Source of the DNA: Xenopus tropicalis
Lineage: Eukaryota > Chordata > Amphibia > Anura > Pipidae
Length of the DNA: 64,000 nucleotides
NCBI RefSeq assembly: GCF_000004195.4
Contig: NC_030678.2
Span: 77,311,404 to 77,375,403 of the forward strand
Reading direction: 5' to 3'
Part shown: positions 45,601-57,234 of the stretch, piece by piece
Numbering within the stretch: position 1 is the first letter of the stretch
Layout of the letters: each line of letters opens with the position of its first letter
Notes under the pieces: generated by a model
Seen by the model: only the letters and a program-made list of their open reading frames with translations
Databases searched by the model: none
Told to the model about the DNA's origin: nothing
Program-made: the position numbers and the translations under genes

Positions 45601-48600
45601 AGAAGTTTTCAGGGCTGACCCTACTCCATACTCCAGTGATATCCGAATAACAGATAGAAGCTTCTCATAGCCTGCTATGAACCGCTGCTTCCAAGGAGAT
45701 TGTTTACAGTGGCAATGTTATAATCTACAATTACCTGGGCTCCATGTTCTGGCAGTGGATTCAGGTGAGACATCTGCATTGTTTTCCCCAACCCAGACCA
45801 GTCCATAATCACCAAGGAAACGCTAGGGAGGAACAAAACATTTCTGGGTCTCACTTATTACATAGCTATTAGAAAAAATATGGCACACCATACACACTCA
45901 CCTCCATCTCAGAGATTTTTTTATTTAGTTCCTTACACTGGTGTTCCAGTTCCTGTTCTCTCCTTCCACTTGTGGCATTCCCTGTATGTAAAAATTGAGT
46001 TAAAGGACATATAAACCCTACATTTTCCTACCCACCATTGGGCACATCCCCAACCCAAACAAACCTGAATGTAGCTGTTGAAGTCTTTTGATTTTCTTTT
46101 CTAGGTCTCTGATTTCCTGATCCTGTGGTATAGATATGGATAGAGAGACAGACACACAGATATATTTTCTCAGTATTCCTAAGCACTAAGCACATCTATG
46201 AACAACTGTTCATTCTTGCCTCATGTATTCGGTGTGATAACAAGAAAATGCCAAGTTACTAATATTCATCAATCCAGCATAATGCGTTTTTTAGTATTAG
46301 ATTTAAACTTAGAATTTTTTTTACAAAGATAATTGCCCAAAAGCATGGAAAACCTTTGAGACAATCACATCTATGGGGGGGGGGGGGTTGTGTTCTCTCT
46401 CCAACCTACTTAAGTAATCCACAGCCTTTTTACTATAAAAAAATTGGTGTCTATTAGTGTAAACATTATCACTATTACTGGACATAAAATGTGCATATAT
46501 TAAAGAATGATATGATGCAGCAGTAAATGTGAAAAGGTTTTAAAGGAGACATGTAGGATAGATAGAAAAAAAACCTGATTTTGTAGGCAATTATGAATAA
46601 TATACGGTAATGGTTTTACTTTGTTTTACTTTGGGCTAAAAATGCATCTTATCTGTAAAAATGGCCCCTTTATTGGAGCTCCCGATAGATCCTCTCAGTT
46701 CTCTGTCTGTGTTTTAAATGAAGGGTGGGTGAGTCCTAACAAGCCCTGCCAAAGAAAAGTAGGAGGGGGAGAGCCACTCTCACAAGCAAAGACAGGCTTC
46801 AGTTCCCTATCAGGTCAGCCTAGCTGCTGATTGGTACAGTGCAGTGTACTGAGAACCGCCGCCCCCCCTGCACATCCAGAGAATTCAGCCAGCAGGAAGT
46901 AAGACAGATGGGCGGGACAAGTGGGGTTTTGGTGGAATTTCTCAATAAATCAGTCTAAAACACAACTTTTTTAAGCACAATCCTTCTATAATTCACTGGT
47001 ACATTCTTAACTTTTATATAATATGTCTCCTTTAAGGGACTATACTCAAAAGTAAAGGACAAAATGGCTCTTTGGATAAAGGGTCTCAGTGCTGACCTTT
47101 GATTGTATCTCCTGTTCCTGGGCCCGCACCCTCCTTTCCAGCTCTCCTAAACGCTTCATTGTAGAATTTAGCAGGTCAAAGTCACTGGGAGCCGAACCTG
47201 CAACCACATTACACTGTTCAACTCTATACCTTTCAGTAAACCTTAATTTGACAACAGTTAAGTAAGATACAGTATTGTGTTATGGCAATCAGTACCAAAA
47301 AGTCCATTAGACCAAATGAAACTGGTACTAACCCTGCACAACTTTCCCCAGATGGGAGTAATTCCCTTTGTTTGTGGGTCCTGTGGTGTTTGATGGGAGA
47401 CCTTCAAGTAGCATCATCTCCTCTTCTGCAATCAACAAACAGATATTAGTGCATTCCCTTGAATAATAAACTAAAGCTGGCCATACACTATTAGATCCAC
47501 TAATTTAGCTAGGTCTTTCCTCTAATACACTCACCTGAGGTGAGCAATATCTGGCTAATCCCCAATTAGTTTGTATGTTCCTGAGAGTTAAGAGTTAAAG
47601 GAACAGTAACACCAAAAAATGAAAGTGTATAAAAGTAACTAAAATATAATGTGCTGCTGCCCTGCACTAGTAAAAGTTGTGTGTTTACTTCAGAAAATCT
47701 ACTATAATTTATATAAATAAACTGCTATGTAGCCATGGGGGCAGCCATTCAAAGGAGAAAAGGCACAGGCACATAGCAGATAACAGATAAAACACTATTA
47801 TACTCTACAGAACTTGTCTGTTATCTGCAATGTAACCTGTGCCCCCGTGGCTACACAGCAGCTTATTATATAAATTATAGTAGTGTTACTGTAGCAAACA
47901 CACCAGTTTTACCAGTGCAGGGCAACAGTGCATTATATTTTTATTACTTTAAAGCTGTGGAACTGCTGTTTTAAATACTTTGTAATCTTGGGATAAAGAA
48001 CTTGCAATCTTGATTGCAAGGCACTGTCACGGTCAGCGGGATGGGGATAATACAACTAAAACTTGGAAGGACAGAGACAAAAAAACTGAATGCGATGCAT
48101 TGAAAATAAAAGTAAATACAAACCACTAAATTACTGTTTAATTTTTAACTCTGAGAACCCCAAACAGCTTATTTATTATTTATTCTAAATATATCCACAA
48201 GAAGATAAAACTGAATAGGTTTGTAAAAATGGGAATATATTGGCCCAGATATGGCCTTTTTTTGATCACTGATATGTGCAATTAATGGGTAGAACAAAAA
48301 TAACTCACCCGTGTAGTATGCCATGGATTTGAATGGTGCAGCTCGTCTTCTAAGAAGAAAATAAAAATATTAAAAGATGCTCATTCTTTTTCTCAAGTAA
48401 TATCTGGGGGGTACTTTGTAAACATAAGCAGAAATAACAGTTAGATAACAGATAGATAATTTGCTCAAGAAGAGTAGCTTTTACAAAGGTTGCTGAACTG
48501 CAGCCTCCAGCTCTGGCCGCTGGCTCCCAGGGGATACTGGATGATGTAGTCCAGAAACGGATGAAAATACTTGCAGTTAGTTACCCAGGGGATTCAAGCG

Positions 48601-48832
48601 CAGGTAACTGGTTCGGCGATTTAATCTGAGGTTTCGACAACTGCCCTGCCATGGGTATGTCAGGTTCCCTTATTAGTTCCAGAGTCGCAGAGGTCCTGCT
48701 CCCATCGTCACAGCGAGCCAAAGCCTGCAAAGGTGTTTCGTGCGCCTGTTTTTGCCCCCCGCTGTAACTCTGCTGGGCCAATGCTATTCTGGTTTTACGG
48801 GGTCTTCCCAGAGTAAATAAAGGGCTGCTCAT
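42631..48832 (-). CDS. ubxn11: UBX domain-containing protein 11
   Basis: Fourteen coding exons on the reverse strand: 48832-48585, 48349-48309, 47425-47333, 47197-47097, 46122-46065, 45981-45902, 45822-45735, 44866-44649, 44566-44489, 44413-44299, 44219-44116, 44068-43974, 42996-42871, 42787-42631. All are GT-AG and in phase; the sum is 1602 nt, 533 aa (human about 520). The start MSSPLFTL matches the human start; an upstream in-frame ATG at 48916 exists but is less likely. Residues about 128-215 are coiled coil with RFLGDYGLVWVG; the SEP domain runs from about 274 (GGARLRAPESVPLTLYKNG) to about 350 with RDIMDGYFPSELQ; the UBX domain from about 448 (STLRIRSESGD) to about 520 (LEEVGLVPNAFLVLRAR). 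UBX proteins usually bind p97/VCP; UBXN11 (Socius) is also reported with Rnd GTPases. The p97-binding FPR loop is FPY here. The Gly-Pro repeat tail of the human protein is absent. Confidence 0.95.
43087..43580. mobile_element. TTAA fold-back MITE in UBXN11 intron 12, copy 1
   Basis: TTAA is at 43087-43090 and 43577-43580, with ends TTAAAGGAACAGTTCAGTGT and its near complement. The arms GACTTTAGGGAGGCCACATG and CATGTGCCCCCC... are inverted around a poly-C run of about 19 (43357-43375). Relative at 59727-60069. Confidence 0.88.
45030..45258. mobile_element. MITE with TAGAGATGG/GCATCCCTAG ends in UBXN11 intron 7
   Basis: The start TAGAGATGGGCCGAATCCC and end TTTGGTGCATCCCTAG are imperfect inverted repeats, and the two halves contain inverted GGATTCAGCTAAAT / AGCTGAATC words. 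A solitary end of the same family (TTCGGTGCATCCCTAG) is at 21189-21204. Confidence 0.65.
46000..46056. mobile_element. TTAA-type MITE remnant filling most of an 83-bp UBXN11 intron
   Basis: TTAAAGGACATATAAACCCT and the following GGGCACATCCCC match the MITE end at 34116-34185. It lies inside the 83-base intron between exons 5 and 6 (45982-46064), leaving only about 18 bases at the acceptor side and 8 at the donor side. Confidence 0.7.
46540..47035. mobile_element. TTAA-flanked MITE in UBXN11 intron 4
   Basis: TTAA is at 46540-46543 and 47032-47035, with ends TTAAAGGAGACATGTAGGAT and the imperfect complement AATATGTCTCCTTTAA. The open frame at 46621-46830 inside it is not a gene. Confidence 0.85.
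47595..47960. mobile_element. Fold-back TTAA MITE, copy 2 (3' truncated), UBXN11 intron 2
   Basis: Starts TTAAAGGAACAGTAACACC and carries the same TAGCCATGGGGGCAGCCATT arms as the copy at 43-457. It lacks the last 40 or so bases of the 3' end. Confidence 0.82.
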
Positions 48833-48868
48833 GCTGCACTCACTGGGTCGCCATATTGTTTGGTACAA

Positions 48869-48881
48869 GTCGCTAGGTAAC
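48869..48881 (-). promoter_or_regulatory. X-box-like RFX motif upstream of UBXN11
   Basis: On the reverse strand GTTACC, one base, AGCGAC matches the RFX X-box consensus GTNRCC N(0-3) RGYAAC with one mismatch. It lies about 37 bases upstream of the proposed start codon. An inverted CCAAT box (GATTGG, about 48896) is adjacent. X-boxes mark cilia-related promoters. Confidence 0.4.
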
Positions 48882-49142
48882 GCTTGCAGTATTCTGATTG
48901 GCTGCGCAAAGAGCAAGCGCGCATAGAGCAGATTGAGGCGTTGGGGTTTTTGTCTATTAAAGGTTTAATAATTTCGATTCTTTGTGTGGAGGCATCTGCT
49001 AGGGACAGTAGGAAAATCTATGTTTATTTTGTGTTTTTGCTTTGTGTTATTCACGGCTGGTGTAACGCTTATCTAAAACTGACAAAACCTTCCATTTTAC
49101 TTTAGAACGATAACTGCAAACAAAATGTCTGATAGTTTACAA

Positions 49143-50173
49143 CAGTGCTGTCCAACTGGCGGCCCGCGGGCCGCATGCGGCCCGCGACCCCCCTCTGTGT
49201 GGCCCCCCACCTGTCTGACTGCTTTGATGGCTTACTCTTGTGTAAGCTTTAAATGGTATCAGTACTGTGATTAACTTCCCCCCCTGCATGGTTCTCACCT
49301 CAGATTCAGGCTGTAATCAGGCTGTATTGTTTAAATATGTAATCCCCTGTGTTTTTCACACCTTTTAGTTTCTGCATTGTTCCCCCCCTGCAGTGTTCAC
49401 ACCTCAGGCTCAGGCTGTAATCACCCACATTGTTCCCCTGTTCACACCTCAGGAGCAGTAGAAACCCACAAATAATCCCTGCACACTACAAAAAGAACAT
49501 ATACTGAGGTGGTACTGCAATTAAAAAGTTTTTTTAATATATAGTTATTGTGCAGACTGTAGGAGCAGTGCCAGCATTGTGTCACTGTAGGCTGCCTGTG
49601 TGTGCCATACACACAGGCATCATAGGGCAAGCAGAGTATGGCACACACAGGCAGGGTAGGGAAGGCAGAGTATGGCACACACAGGCAGGGTAGGGAAGGC
49701 AGAGTATGGCACACACAGGCAGAGTATGGCACACACAGGCCAAGTATGGCACAAACCAGCCAAGAATGGCAAACACAGTGAAAGTATGGCACACTCAGGC
49801 AGGGTAGGGAAGGCAGAGTATGGCACACACAGGCAGGGTAGGGAAGGCAGAGTATGGCACACACAGGCAGAGTATGGCACACACAGGCAGGGTAGGGAAG
49901 GCAGAGAATGGCACACACAGGCAGAGTATGGCACACACAGGCCAAGTATGGCACAAACCAGCCAAGTATGGCACACAGGCAGGCAGAGTATGGCAGGTTT
50001 TTGCTGTACTACAACCATTAATATGGGTATGGTCATGTGATAACATGGGTGTGGTTTCAAGTGGGTGCAGTTTCAAAAAGGGGAGTGGTCAAAACTGGCT
50101 TCCATTATCGGCCCTCCACCACGCAGGTCGAAAAAATTCCGGCCCTCGGTACAACAGAAGTTGGACAGCACTG
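49143..50173. mobile_element. hAT-type non-autonomous element, copy 2
   Basis: Ends CAGTGCTGTCCAACT and AGTTGGACAGCACTG are identical to copy 1 at 5746-6654, in opposite orientation. The 8-bp target duplication GTTTACAA is intact on both sides (49135-49142 and 50174-50181). It contains the GC-rich palindromic subterminal block GGCCGCATGCGGCC and a longer minisatellite. Confidence 0.94.
49610..49995. repeat. Minisatellite inside hAT copy 2
   Basis: About 15 units built from AGTATGGCACACACAGGC with a variable GGTAGGGAAGGC spacer. It is the reverse-complement counterpart of the array at 6063-6310 but longer. Long open frames in all directions are composition artefacts. Confidence 0.9.
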
Positions 50174-50784
50174 GTTTACAATATAACTAACACGAGTGTT
50201 TGGCGTTATGAACTGGATGCTGAAAGGCACTGCTCAGTCAGTTGTGCAAAGGTATTTGTGTGTGGGTACTAGCTAAACTGTGGCTGGAATCGGTAGGGTA
50301 GGCATTATGGAGGCTGGACTGTAAGCGCCGCCTGGTTATAGCCCGAAGCGCAATGGTACGTGAGACCAGCAGGTGGCGCACCATTCTTATACAAGTTTTA
50401 TTACCTGTTTTTGTAATATACGCTTAAAATCATGCAGTTTATATCGCGGTCTGATCCGTTATCGGTGCTCAAAACAGGAGCGATGGTTTGGTGTTTCTCT
50501 GCCTTTAGGAATTCACGTTAAGTTTTCTTTGTACTTCACCCTCCTCCTATTAATAGACAAACAATATAGCGAAATGTAAGAAAACAGCACTGTAAAAAAA
50601 CACATGATAAAAAAGAGAATATGAGCATCCTGGATAAAATGACCTGGGTTATGGGAGCAACGTGATGGGAAAATATTATCAAACACAGAAAAAACACCAC
50701 ATAAAAAAAAGAATCAGATCTTTGTGGGTAATATAAATGGGCCATGTCCATGTGCTGCTCATTTCCAGAATGCCATCTGGCTGA

Positions 50785-51300
50785 CCCTGGTAACATAGTA
50801 ACATAGTAAGTTAGGGCGAAAAAAGACATATGTATATTAAGTTCAACCATAATGCCTATATATAACCTGCCTAACTGCCCATCTGAAGCAGGGGCGGGCC
50901 AAGCCGACCGGGCGCCCTAGGCAACCCGGTCGGCCTACTCCGCCCACCCCCCCGCCCCCACGAACGGCGCATGCGCGCCAAAGCACAGGAGGCGGTGCAG
51001 GGGGGGGCGGGGCGATTAGATCGGTTATTGCCTCCACTGCTAATAACAAGCGGCGGAGGCAATGACAAAGTAGCACTAGGGGTAGGCAGGAGAGGCTCCT
51101 GCCTGGCACCCCTCAATCGTTGCGCCCTAGGCAGCTGCCTCTTCTGCCTACCCCTAATTCTGGCCCTGATCTGAAGCCTCTCTAATTTGCCGCAGAGGGG
51201 AAAATTCCTTCCTGACTTCAAGATGGCAATCTGACCAGTCCCCGGATCAACTTGTACTAGTTGGAACTAACCAATTTAATTAAAAAACTGTTGCCCTGTG
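50785..51300 (-). mobile_element. CR1 3'-end fragment split by a GC-rich hAT element
   Basis: TAACATAGTAAGTTAGG (50795) and ATAATGCCTATATATAACCTG (50850) match the CR1 3' end at 12180-12250. After the insertion at 50889-51168 the sequence continues with CCTTCCTGACTTCAAGATGG and ends near 51290. Confidence 0.8.
50889..51168. mobile_element. GC-rich hAT-type element inserted in a CR1 fragment
   Basis: Ends are CAGGGGCGGGCC and GGCCCTG; the 8-bp target duplication ATCTGAAG is intact (50881-50888 and 51169-51176). The interior is far more GC-rich than its surroundings, including GCGCCCTAGGCA words at both sides. Its frames are open by composition only. Confidence 0.88.
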
Positions 51301-51774
51301 AGGCTACCATTTAATTGTCTTTAAATAGATCTGAATGGTGTATGGAAACAATTTCCCCATTCTTTAACATTTGACTTCATTTCTAAACGTGTATGCAAGA
51401 GCCGTTTTATTCAGAGAAGGTTAAAATGTTAAACAACAAAAAAGTGGTGGTTTGCCTATTGGCTTTTGCAGATAGTTAAAATGTGTATGTTTAGGGTTCC
51501 TACTGAAACATACTCAGGGTCAACCCATGTTATTCTATCATCCAAAGTGCAGCTACCCCGAAATCTAACTACACTGCCATTTCCAAACAGACGTAGTTAA
51601 AGGGAAGTTTCAAGAACTCTTTTTTTTTTTAATTAATGTGATACTTTATTGAATGGAATATTTGAGGGTGATTCAGTGGGTTACAGTTAGACAACACCAG
51701 CTGACTGAGAATTTGCATATCTTCAGTTAAGTGAGGTAACAACTCATTGACACAATATGATAAAGCAGCTTATT

Positions 51775-52212
51775 AAGGGGCCCATTCAAGTCCGAATGAG
51801 TACGAATGGAAAAAAAAAAAAAATTTCTAACTTTTAGAACAGTGTGTATTTTCTGTGATTTTTTAGTTAATTTCTGTGACTTTTTCGTACTTTGGACAAT
51901 TTGTTATTCATTCAAGCTTCTATATCGTGACTTTCTTTTGGCCAGGTTGGAGCTGCAGAGTGTCATTGAGTCCTATGGGAGGCTTTAAAAAACATGCACT
52001 GAAAGTCTAAAGTCAGAAAGCTTTTTGCGCTGTTTACAATCATTCAGATATGAAAATTTCAGAACTTTAGGATCATACCACAATATTTTCGTACGGCCAC
52101 TATGCAAATTTTCATGCAATTAACGAACATCAGGAATTTTCATACTTCATCCAAATTTTTCCCAAACGTACTTTTAAAAGTCTGAAAATCGAACTTTGAT
52201 AAATAAGCCCCT
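51775..52212. mobile_element. TTATCAA-type MITE
   Basis: Starts AAGGGGCCCATTCAAGTCCG and ends CTTTGATAAATAAGCCCCT. The halves have inverted AAATTT/GAAAAT-rich arms. Confidence 0.65.
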
Positions 52213-55150
52213 GTGTGTATAGTCAAAGTATGCAGGCAGTCAATTCATCACTAAATTTATTGCATATAGTTGCCTATTTATATAAATAAAGTAGTATAAT
52301 GTAGAAAGCAATCTCTATGTCTATGGACCAGGCCCTGATTGGCAATTTCTGGATTCTTGGCTAATAAGGGACTGTTGTAAGATGCCACAGAGAATCATGA
52401 TTTTATTGGGCTGGTGGGGGGCTGTTTGGGCCCCATGTATTTAAAATGCCATGGCACCACAGAGAGCTCACCTAATATTGCCAGGAATAAAAGCAGAAGG
52501 TTTCATTGTATATGTTAAATGATGGTCTTGTGAGCGAGCTTCCTGCCTATTGTTAATAATAAGTATGCTCATGTAAAGAAAGGAAACATTTCTCTGTTCA
52601 TGTTTATCTCAGTTTGTACCACTTCCTCATTTGTGTGTAAGCAGGAACTTTATCTTTAATTTCAGTTCTCAGAATCCTCCCAGAGAGAAACAAAGGCAGA
52701 AGGGAGTGGTCCTCAGTCACTTTTAAAAAGGATGAAAAAAAGACTGGAAACAAGATTGTGGTTTATGTGGCCCTATATTATACATAATTTTTGTATTACA
52801 AAACACTACAATTATTTTTTTTCTTACTAGTGTTAGGACTGTTAGTTTAGGGCTTAAGCATGTCAGCGTCAAGTTGAATCCAGCTATCATCATAAAGGAC
52901 AGTTGAATTCTGTACACTAATTCTACTTGCTGAGCTACCAGAAACTTCTAGATAATAAAGCAAACGAAATAGTTCTATTAAGTATGTGCCACAAAGAAAA
53001 TGTGTTGGATCACATGCTCTGCATTTCTTAATTAAACCAATTGGCTCTGTAGGGGGGAGGTAACAGATAAAATAATCCAGCTGGACCTCAAGTAAAGGTA
53101 ATATCTGATCTAAACCCAAAAAGTAATTGATGTAAAAGAGTGGTCCTCTGAGCAAGTTTGCAATTTACATTTTGTTACATTACATTCTGTTTTAAGGGCT
53201 CACACTGCATTTTACCTGCTTTTGGCGCTTGCATGTGCCTGAATGAGTATGATCCAATAGGGAAGAATGAACTGCATTTCATGCTACACTCCATTGAAGG
53301 AAGATACACCCATGTGTAAGAGCCCTAAGTGTTTTTATTTTTGAGATTTTAGCAATTTTCGTCAGGTAGTAGTTGTAGCTCAGTGGCTTCCTTTGAAAGT
53401 AAAAGTGTCTGACTATACCCAATCTACATAGTCAGTTAACTGTAGGGTTGCTGACTCTTTGACTTTTAAAGAGAAATGTTTATCCAAAAGTTTGGTATTA
53501 GCAACCACAGTTTGTTGGTTTCCGGTATCAGAAACCACTACAAACAGAAGAGTAATGTAAATTGGAAATGTGCATAGAGAAGCACATTTTTTTTATCTTA
53601 GATCCCCATTAAAGCCCTAACGGTTGGTAATGGTTAGGATTATGCTCTGTGCAATCTAAGCTGCCAACTAATAATTCTGCATGCTTCTGTGTTTTGTAAA
53701 CCTTTGCTCTACACTGGAATTTTACAATATGTTGACTTCTGCTACAGCTAGATACTGCTGGAACATTCTCCTGACTTCATAAGGCATCTATAGCCTACAA
53801 AGTCTGAGCAGTTGGATTCATTTGAAAACACAGATAGCTACTCTGACTTTTCCTGTTTGACCTTGGTCAGTGGGCCCTGGGGCTCACACTTTTTCAGCTT
53901 CAGTTTGAGTTTGAATAGGATAACTTCATTTTAAAATATATCAACCCTAATCTATGTATGTGTCAAGGTTTACAGTGTATGTTGGGGCCTGTGCATGCAC
54001 TAGGGTTGCCACTTTTTACTATCAGTAGGGCAGGGCTGGGATGCCACTTGGCAATGGGGTGATGATGTAACAGGGCGGGGAAATGGATAGGTTGGCTGGG
54101 GTAATTTGTTGATGGGGTGGGAAAATGGGCCAGCTGGAGCTGTAAAGAGCAAAACTACAGTTCATATGTTCATTGAATGGATGGATTTCAGATTTTTTTT
54201 AAATATCTCCTAGGGTGCAACCTGTTTAGTGGGGTTCTTGGGTGCTGTCTGACACAGTTTAATCTTTTCTTCCAAGCGATTGCTGACAAGGAGCCTGGGC
54301 AGCTAAAGCCCATCCAGACAGGCTTTAACTGCACCTGCTCCTGGTACTTACTTTTTTTTCAAACAGGTAAGGCTATTGGGAATGGGGCTCAGTGCTGCAG
54401 TTCAGGAGACCTCTCCAGGGTTACTAGCATATCTTACTAACTGCCCTTGACTTTTGGAATTATATTTGTAACAACAGCACTTTCCTATCTCTTTCCTGAG
54501 CAGAGCAACAGGAATGTTAGTAAGACTATGTTATTATGATAATATTGTTTGTATGTGCTTGTAGAAAATACATACTATATGATTCTATCTATATCTTTAA
54601 TACTGGTACTTATACAATGTATGAAAAAGATAAAACCATAAGCTTAATAGATTTGAAATAAAAAAAAATGTGCATAGAAAAGTTCTTTTAAGGAGGTTAT
54701 TATCTCACCTTTTCAATTCTTATAATTTTTCTTATAATTTAGACTCAGCTTTTGCTGTTTCGTGGGTGCTATTTTGATATCTACCACTAGGTGCAGCATG
54801 GGAGCATTTTTAGCAATGGAGAGTTAATTTTGATATTATGCTGAAACCTTCTCCAGCCTTGATTTAACGTGCTTTTTAGAAGGGTGCGGTTTGGGGTGTC
54901 AGGACCATGGCTTTTCACTTATAATAAAAATATATCATTTTGGAGCTAAACCTTTACTGCCTTTCCATATAATATATATATATATACATATACAAACTGG
55001 AAGTTAATTGAAACTTGAAATTGAAACATCAGTGTGTTCAGGTTTCCTTGAACAGTCGACCATTCAAAGAGAATTGAAATGCGTTGATGGGGGATCATGT
55101 GAAGTTTCTATTCCTGTGAGTGCTTCTAGTTTCTGCATTTATCTGATTTA
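52213..55150. other. Gene-free stretch, nothing recognised
   Basis: AT-rich sequence with scattered open frames (for example 52847-53155 and 54177-54440) that have no splice context or protein signature. A GGGCTCACACTGCATTTTACC-type repeat near 53200 may be part of a MITE. Confidence 0.5.
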
Positions 55151-55154
55151 TTTG

Positions 55155-55262
55155 GAAAGCACCTGGAATTAGGTTGCAGAGTGGTAAGTGCTGGTTGCAG
55201 TCTGTAAGTGTCGGTTGCAATTCGGCACTTGCCACTCAAACCTACTTCCTGGTGCTTCCCAT
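55155..55262. repeat. Inverted repeat (fold-back)
   Basis: GGAAAGCACCTGGAATTAGG...AGTGGTAAGTGC is mirrored by GCACTTGCCACT...CCTGGTGCTTCCC. The arms are about 36 bases with a loop of about 30. Confidence 0.65.
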
Positions 55263-56280
55263 CACCACTCCATTCTAATTTAATTCTTGTTCAATATTAA
55301 AGCACTCACAGACATATGTAAAGAAGCCTTTGTGTTTATTCACATAATCCCACACATCAACTAAAGTCATCAGGATGCCCACTGGAAGTCATTATGCAGT
55401 TGAAATATTTTAAACTACCAATTGTGAAGTATAGTATAAAACAACAAAACACAACAACACACATGCAAACATTACAATTCCATAAATGTTTGGGTTATAT
55501 AGATAGACCAGTGATTAAAGTGTGTATAAAAAAATACAATCATAAAAATCATACAATGTCACACAATGACATCTCATAACTAGTTGTTCCAATTTTAAAT
55601 CATATGGTTATAGTTCAGCAGCCACTTCACATAAATAATATGGAAAAAAATTGTTATACAAACTGTTGCAGGTGCCATGCCTGTGGTTGGTGGCGTAAAT
55701 AATTGCTCAAAGATATTATTCATATATTTCCCATTAAATAGGTTAACTTGCTCACTCACTACATTGAAGGTAACAAACCCAATATCATTACATGATCACA
55801 CATTACCATCATGATCATTTAAACCCAGCACTGCACCAAAACTAATATACTAATATAAAGTAGCATCTAGACTAGATTAATAATAACACACCAAAACTAT
55901 TCCTCCAGACTTGTTCAGACTTCAAATACTGCAAGGAAAACATATACCCATAATTAATGTATAGTACTCAACAATTAAAGGAGGATATCAGTTGTGAATT
56001 TGTGTTAGAGTATCAGTTTCAGTCAGTGCCATTGATATAATTTACACAATTATTTCAAACACTACCCCACAACTATTAAACACATATTCCTTATTGTGAC
56101 ATAATCTATGTCACCGTTTTCTTCATAGGGACATAATCTCTCGAAGTAAAGCATGCCAATCAATACATTTTATGGCACTATGGCCTCTAGGCCCCTAGAG
56201 ACCACGGCGTCCAATGTTCGAATTCATTTGGTTTCCATCTGTAGCAATAATTTACCTCTATCACCCTCCTCTCAACAGAG
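55263..56280. other. Gene-free stretch, nothing recognised
   Basis: AT-rich sequence without recognisable repeats, exons or RNA genes. Confidence 0.45.
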
Positions 56281-56295
56281 GTACATGATCTAACT

Positions 56296-56579
56296 CAGGG
56301 GTCCCCAACCTTTCTTACTCATGAACCACAGTCAAATGTAAAAAGAATTGGAGAGCAACACAAGCATCATAAAGGTTCATGGAGGTGCCAAATAAGGGCT
56401 AAGATTGGCTATTAGGCAGCCTCTATGCACACTATCAGCTAACAGGAGGCTTTATTTATTAGTAAATCTTGTTTTTATTTAACCAAAACTTGCCACCAAG
56501 GTAGGAATTCAAAAATAACCATCTGGAGTAACATCCAAGGGGATGGTGTTGCCCCCGAGCCACTGGTTGGGGATCACTC
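56296..56579. mobile_element. Small hAT-type MITE
   Basis: Starts CAGGGGTCCCCAACC and ends GGTTGGGGATCACTC. The flanks ATCTAACT (56288-56295) and ATCTAACA are a 7-of-8 target duplication. Close relative of 30383-30639. Confidence 0.82.
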
Positions 56580-56969
56580 ATCTAACAGAATACACCACAC
56601 TGAGTGAGTGTCCATTGTCTTTTTAGTTGCACATCAGATTTCCCATTTGCATGAACTGCACGTATAGATGTCCTATGATTGTTCATTCCAATTCAAAAGG
56701 TTGTAGTGCACATTCTAATATACTATAACCTACATGGGCAAATAATGCAGTATACAACCCGTTATCAAGAAAGTTCAGAATTACAGAAAGGCCATCTCCC
56801 CTAGACTCCATTATAAGCAAATAATTCTAATTTTTAAAAATGATTTCCTTTTTCTCTGTAATAATAAAACAGTACCTTGTACTTGATCCCAGTTAAGATA
56901 TAATTAATCCTTACTGGAGGCAAAACAAGCCTATTGGGTTTATTCGATATTTGAATTCTTTTTAGCAAG

Positions 56970-57045
56970 GGAAAGGTCCCTTATCCAGAAAACCCCAGGT
57001 CCCGGGCATTCTGGATAACAGGTCCTATAACTGTACAGGTTAATT
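56970..57045. mobile_element. Fold-back MITE (TTATCCAGAAAACCCC family)
   Basis: GGTCCCTTATCCAGAAAACC and TTCTGGATAACAGGTCC are inverted arms, same family as 62821-63480. Confidence 0.65.
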
Positions 57046-57234
57046 TATAGCATATCCAGTATTTTTTGCCAATGTGTGAGTGAGAAAAGATAGTACCAGT
57101 TAATAAAAAGCTTTAAATCACACCGATTGCATCAAAAGCCTTGTTTGTCCTTAACCAATGTTGTAAAAATTGTGTACATTTATGGGATCTAATTACCAGA
57201 AACCTGTTATTATTTTTATTTACTGTCATCCTTT

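Noticed and set aside
46621..46830. Small frame in a UBXN11 intron
   Set aside because: It lies wholly within a TTAA-flanked MITE.
48833..48916. N-terminal extension of UBXN11 from the ATG at 48916
   Set aside because: The internal MSSPL start matches the mammalian start; the extension overlaps the X-box-like and CCAAT promoter motifs.
49442..50272. Overlapping long frames on both strands
   Set aside because: Same minisatellite in the second hAT copy; open by composition.
50843..51221. Arg/Pro-rich frames in a GC-rich block
   Set aside because: They span a GC-rich hAT insertion with exact 8-bp duplications; no gene signature.
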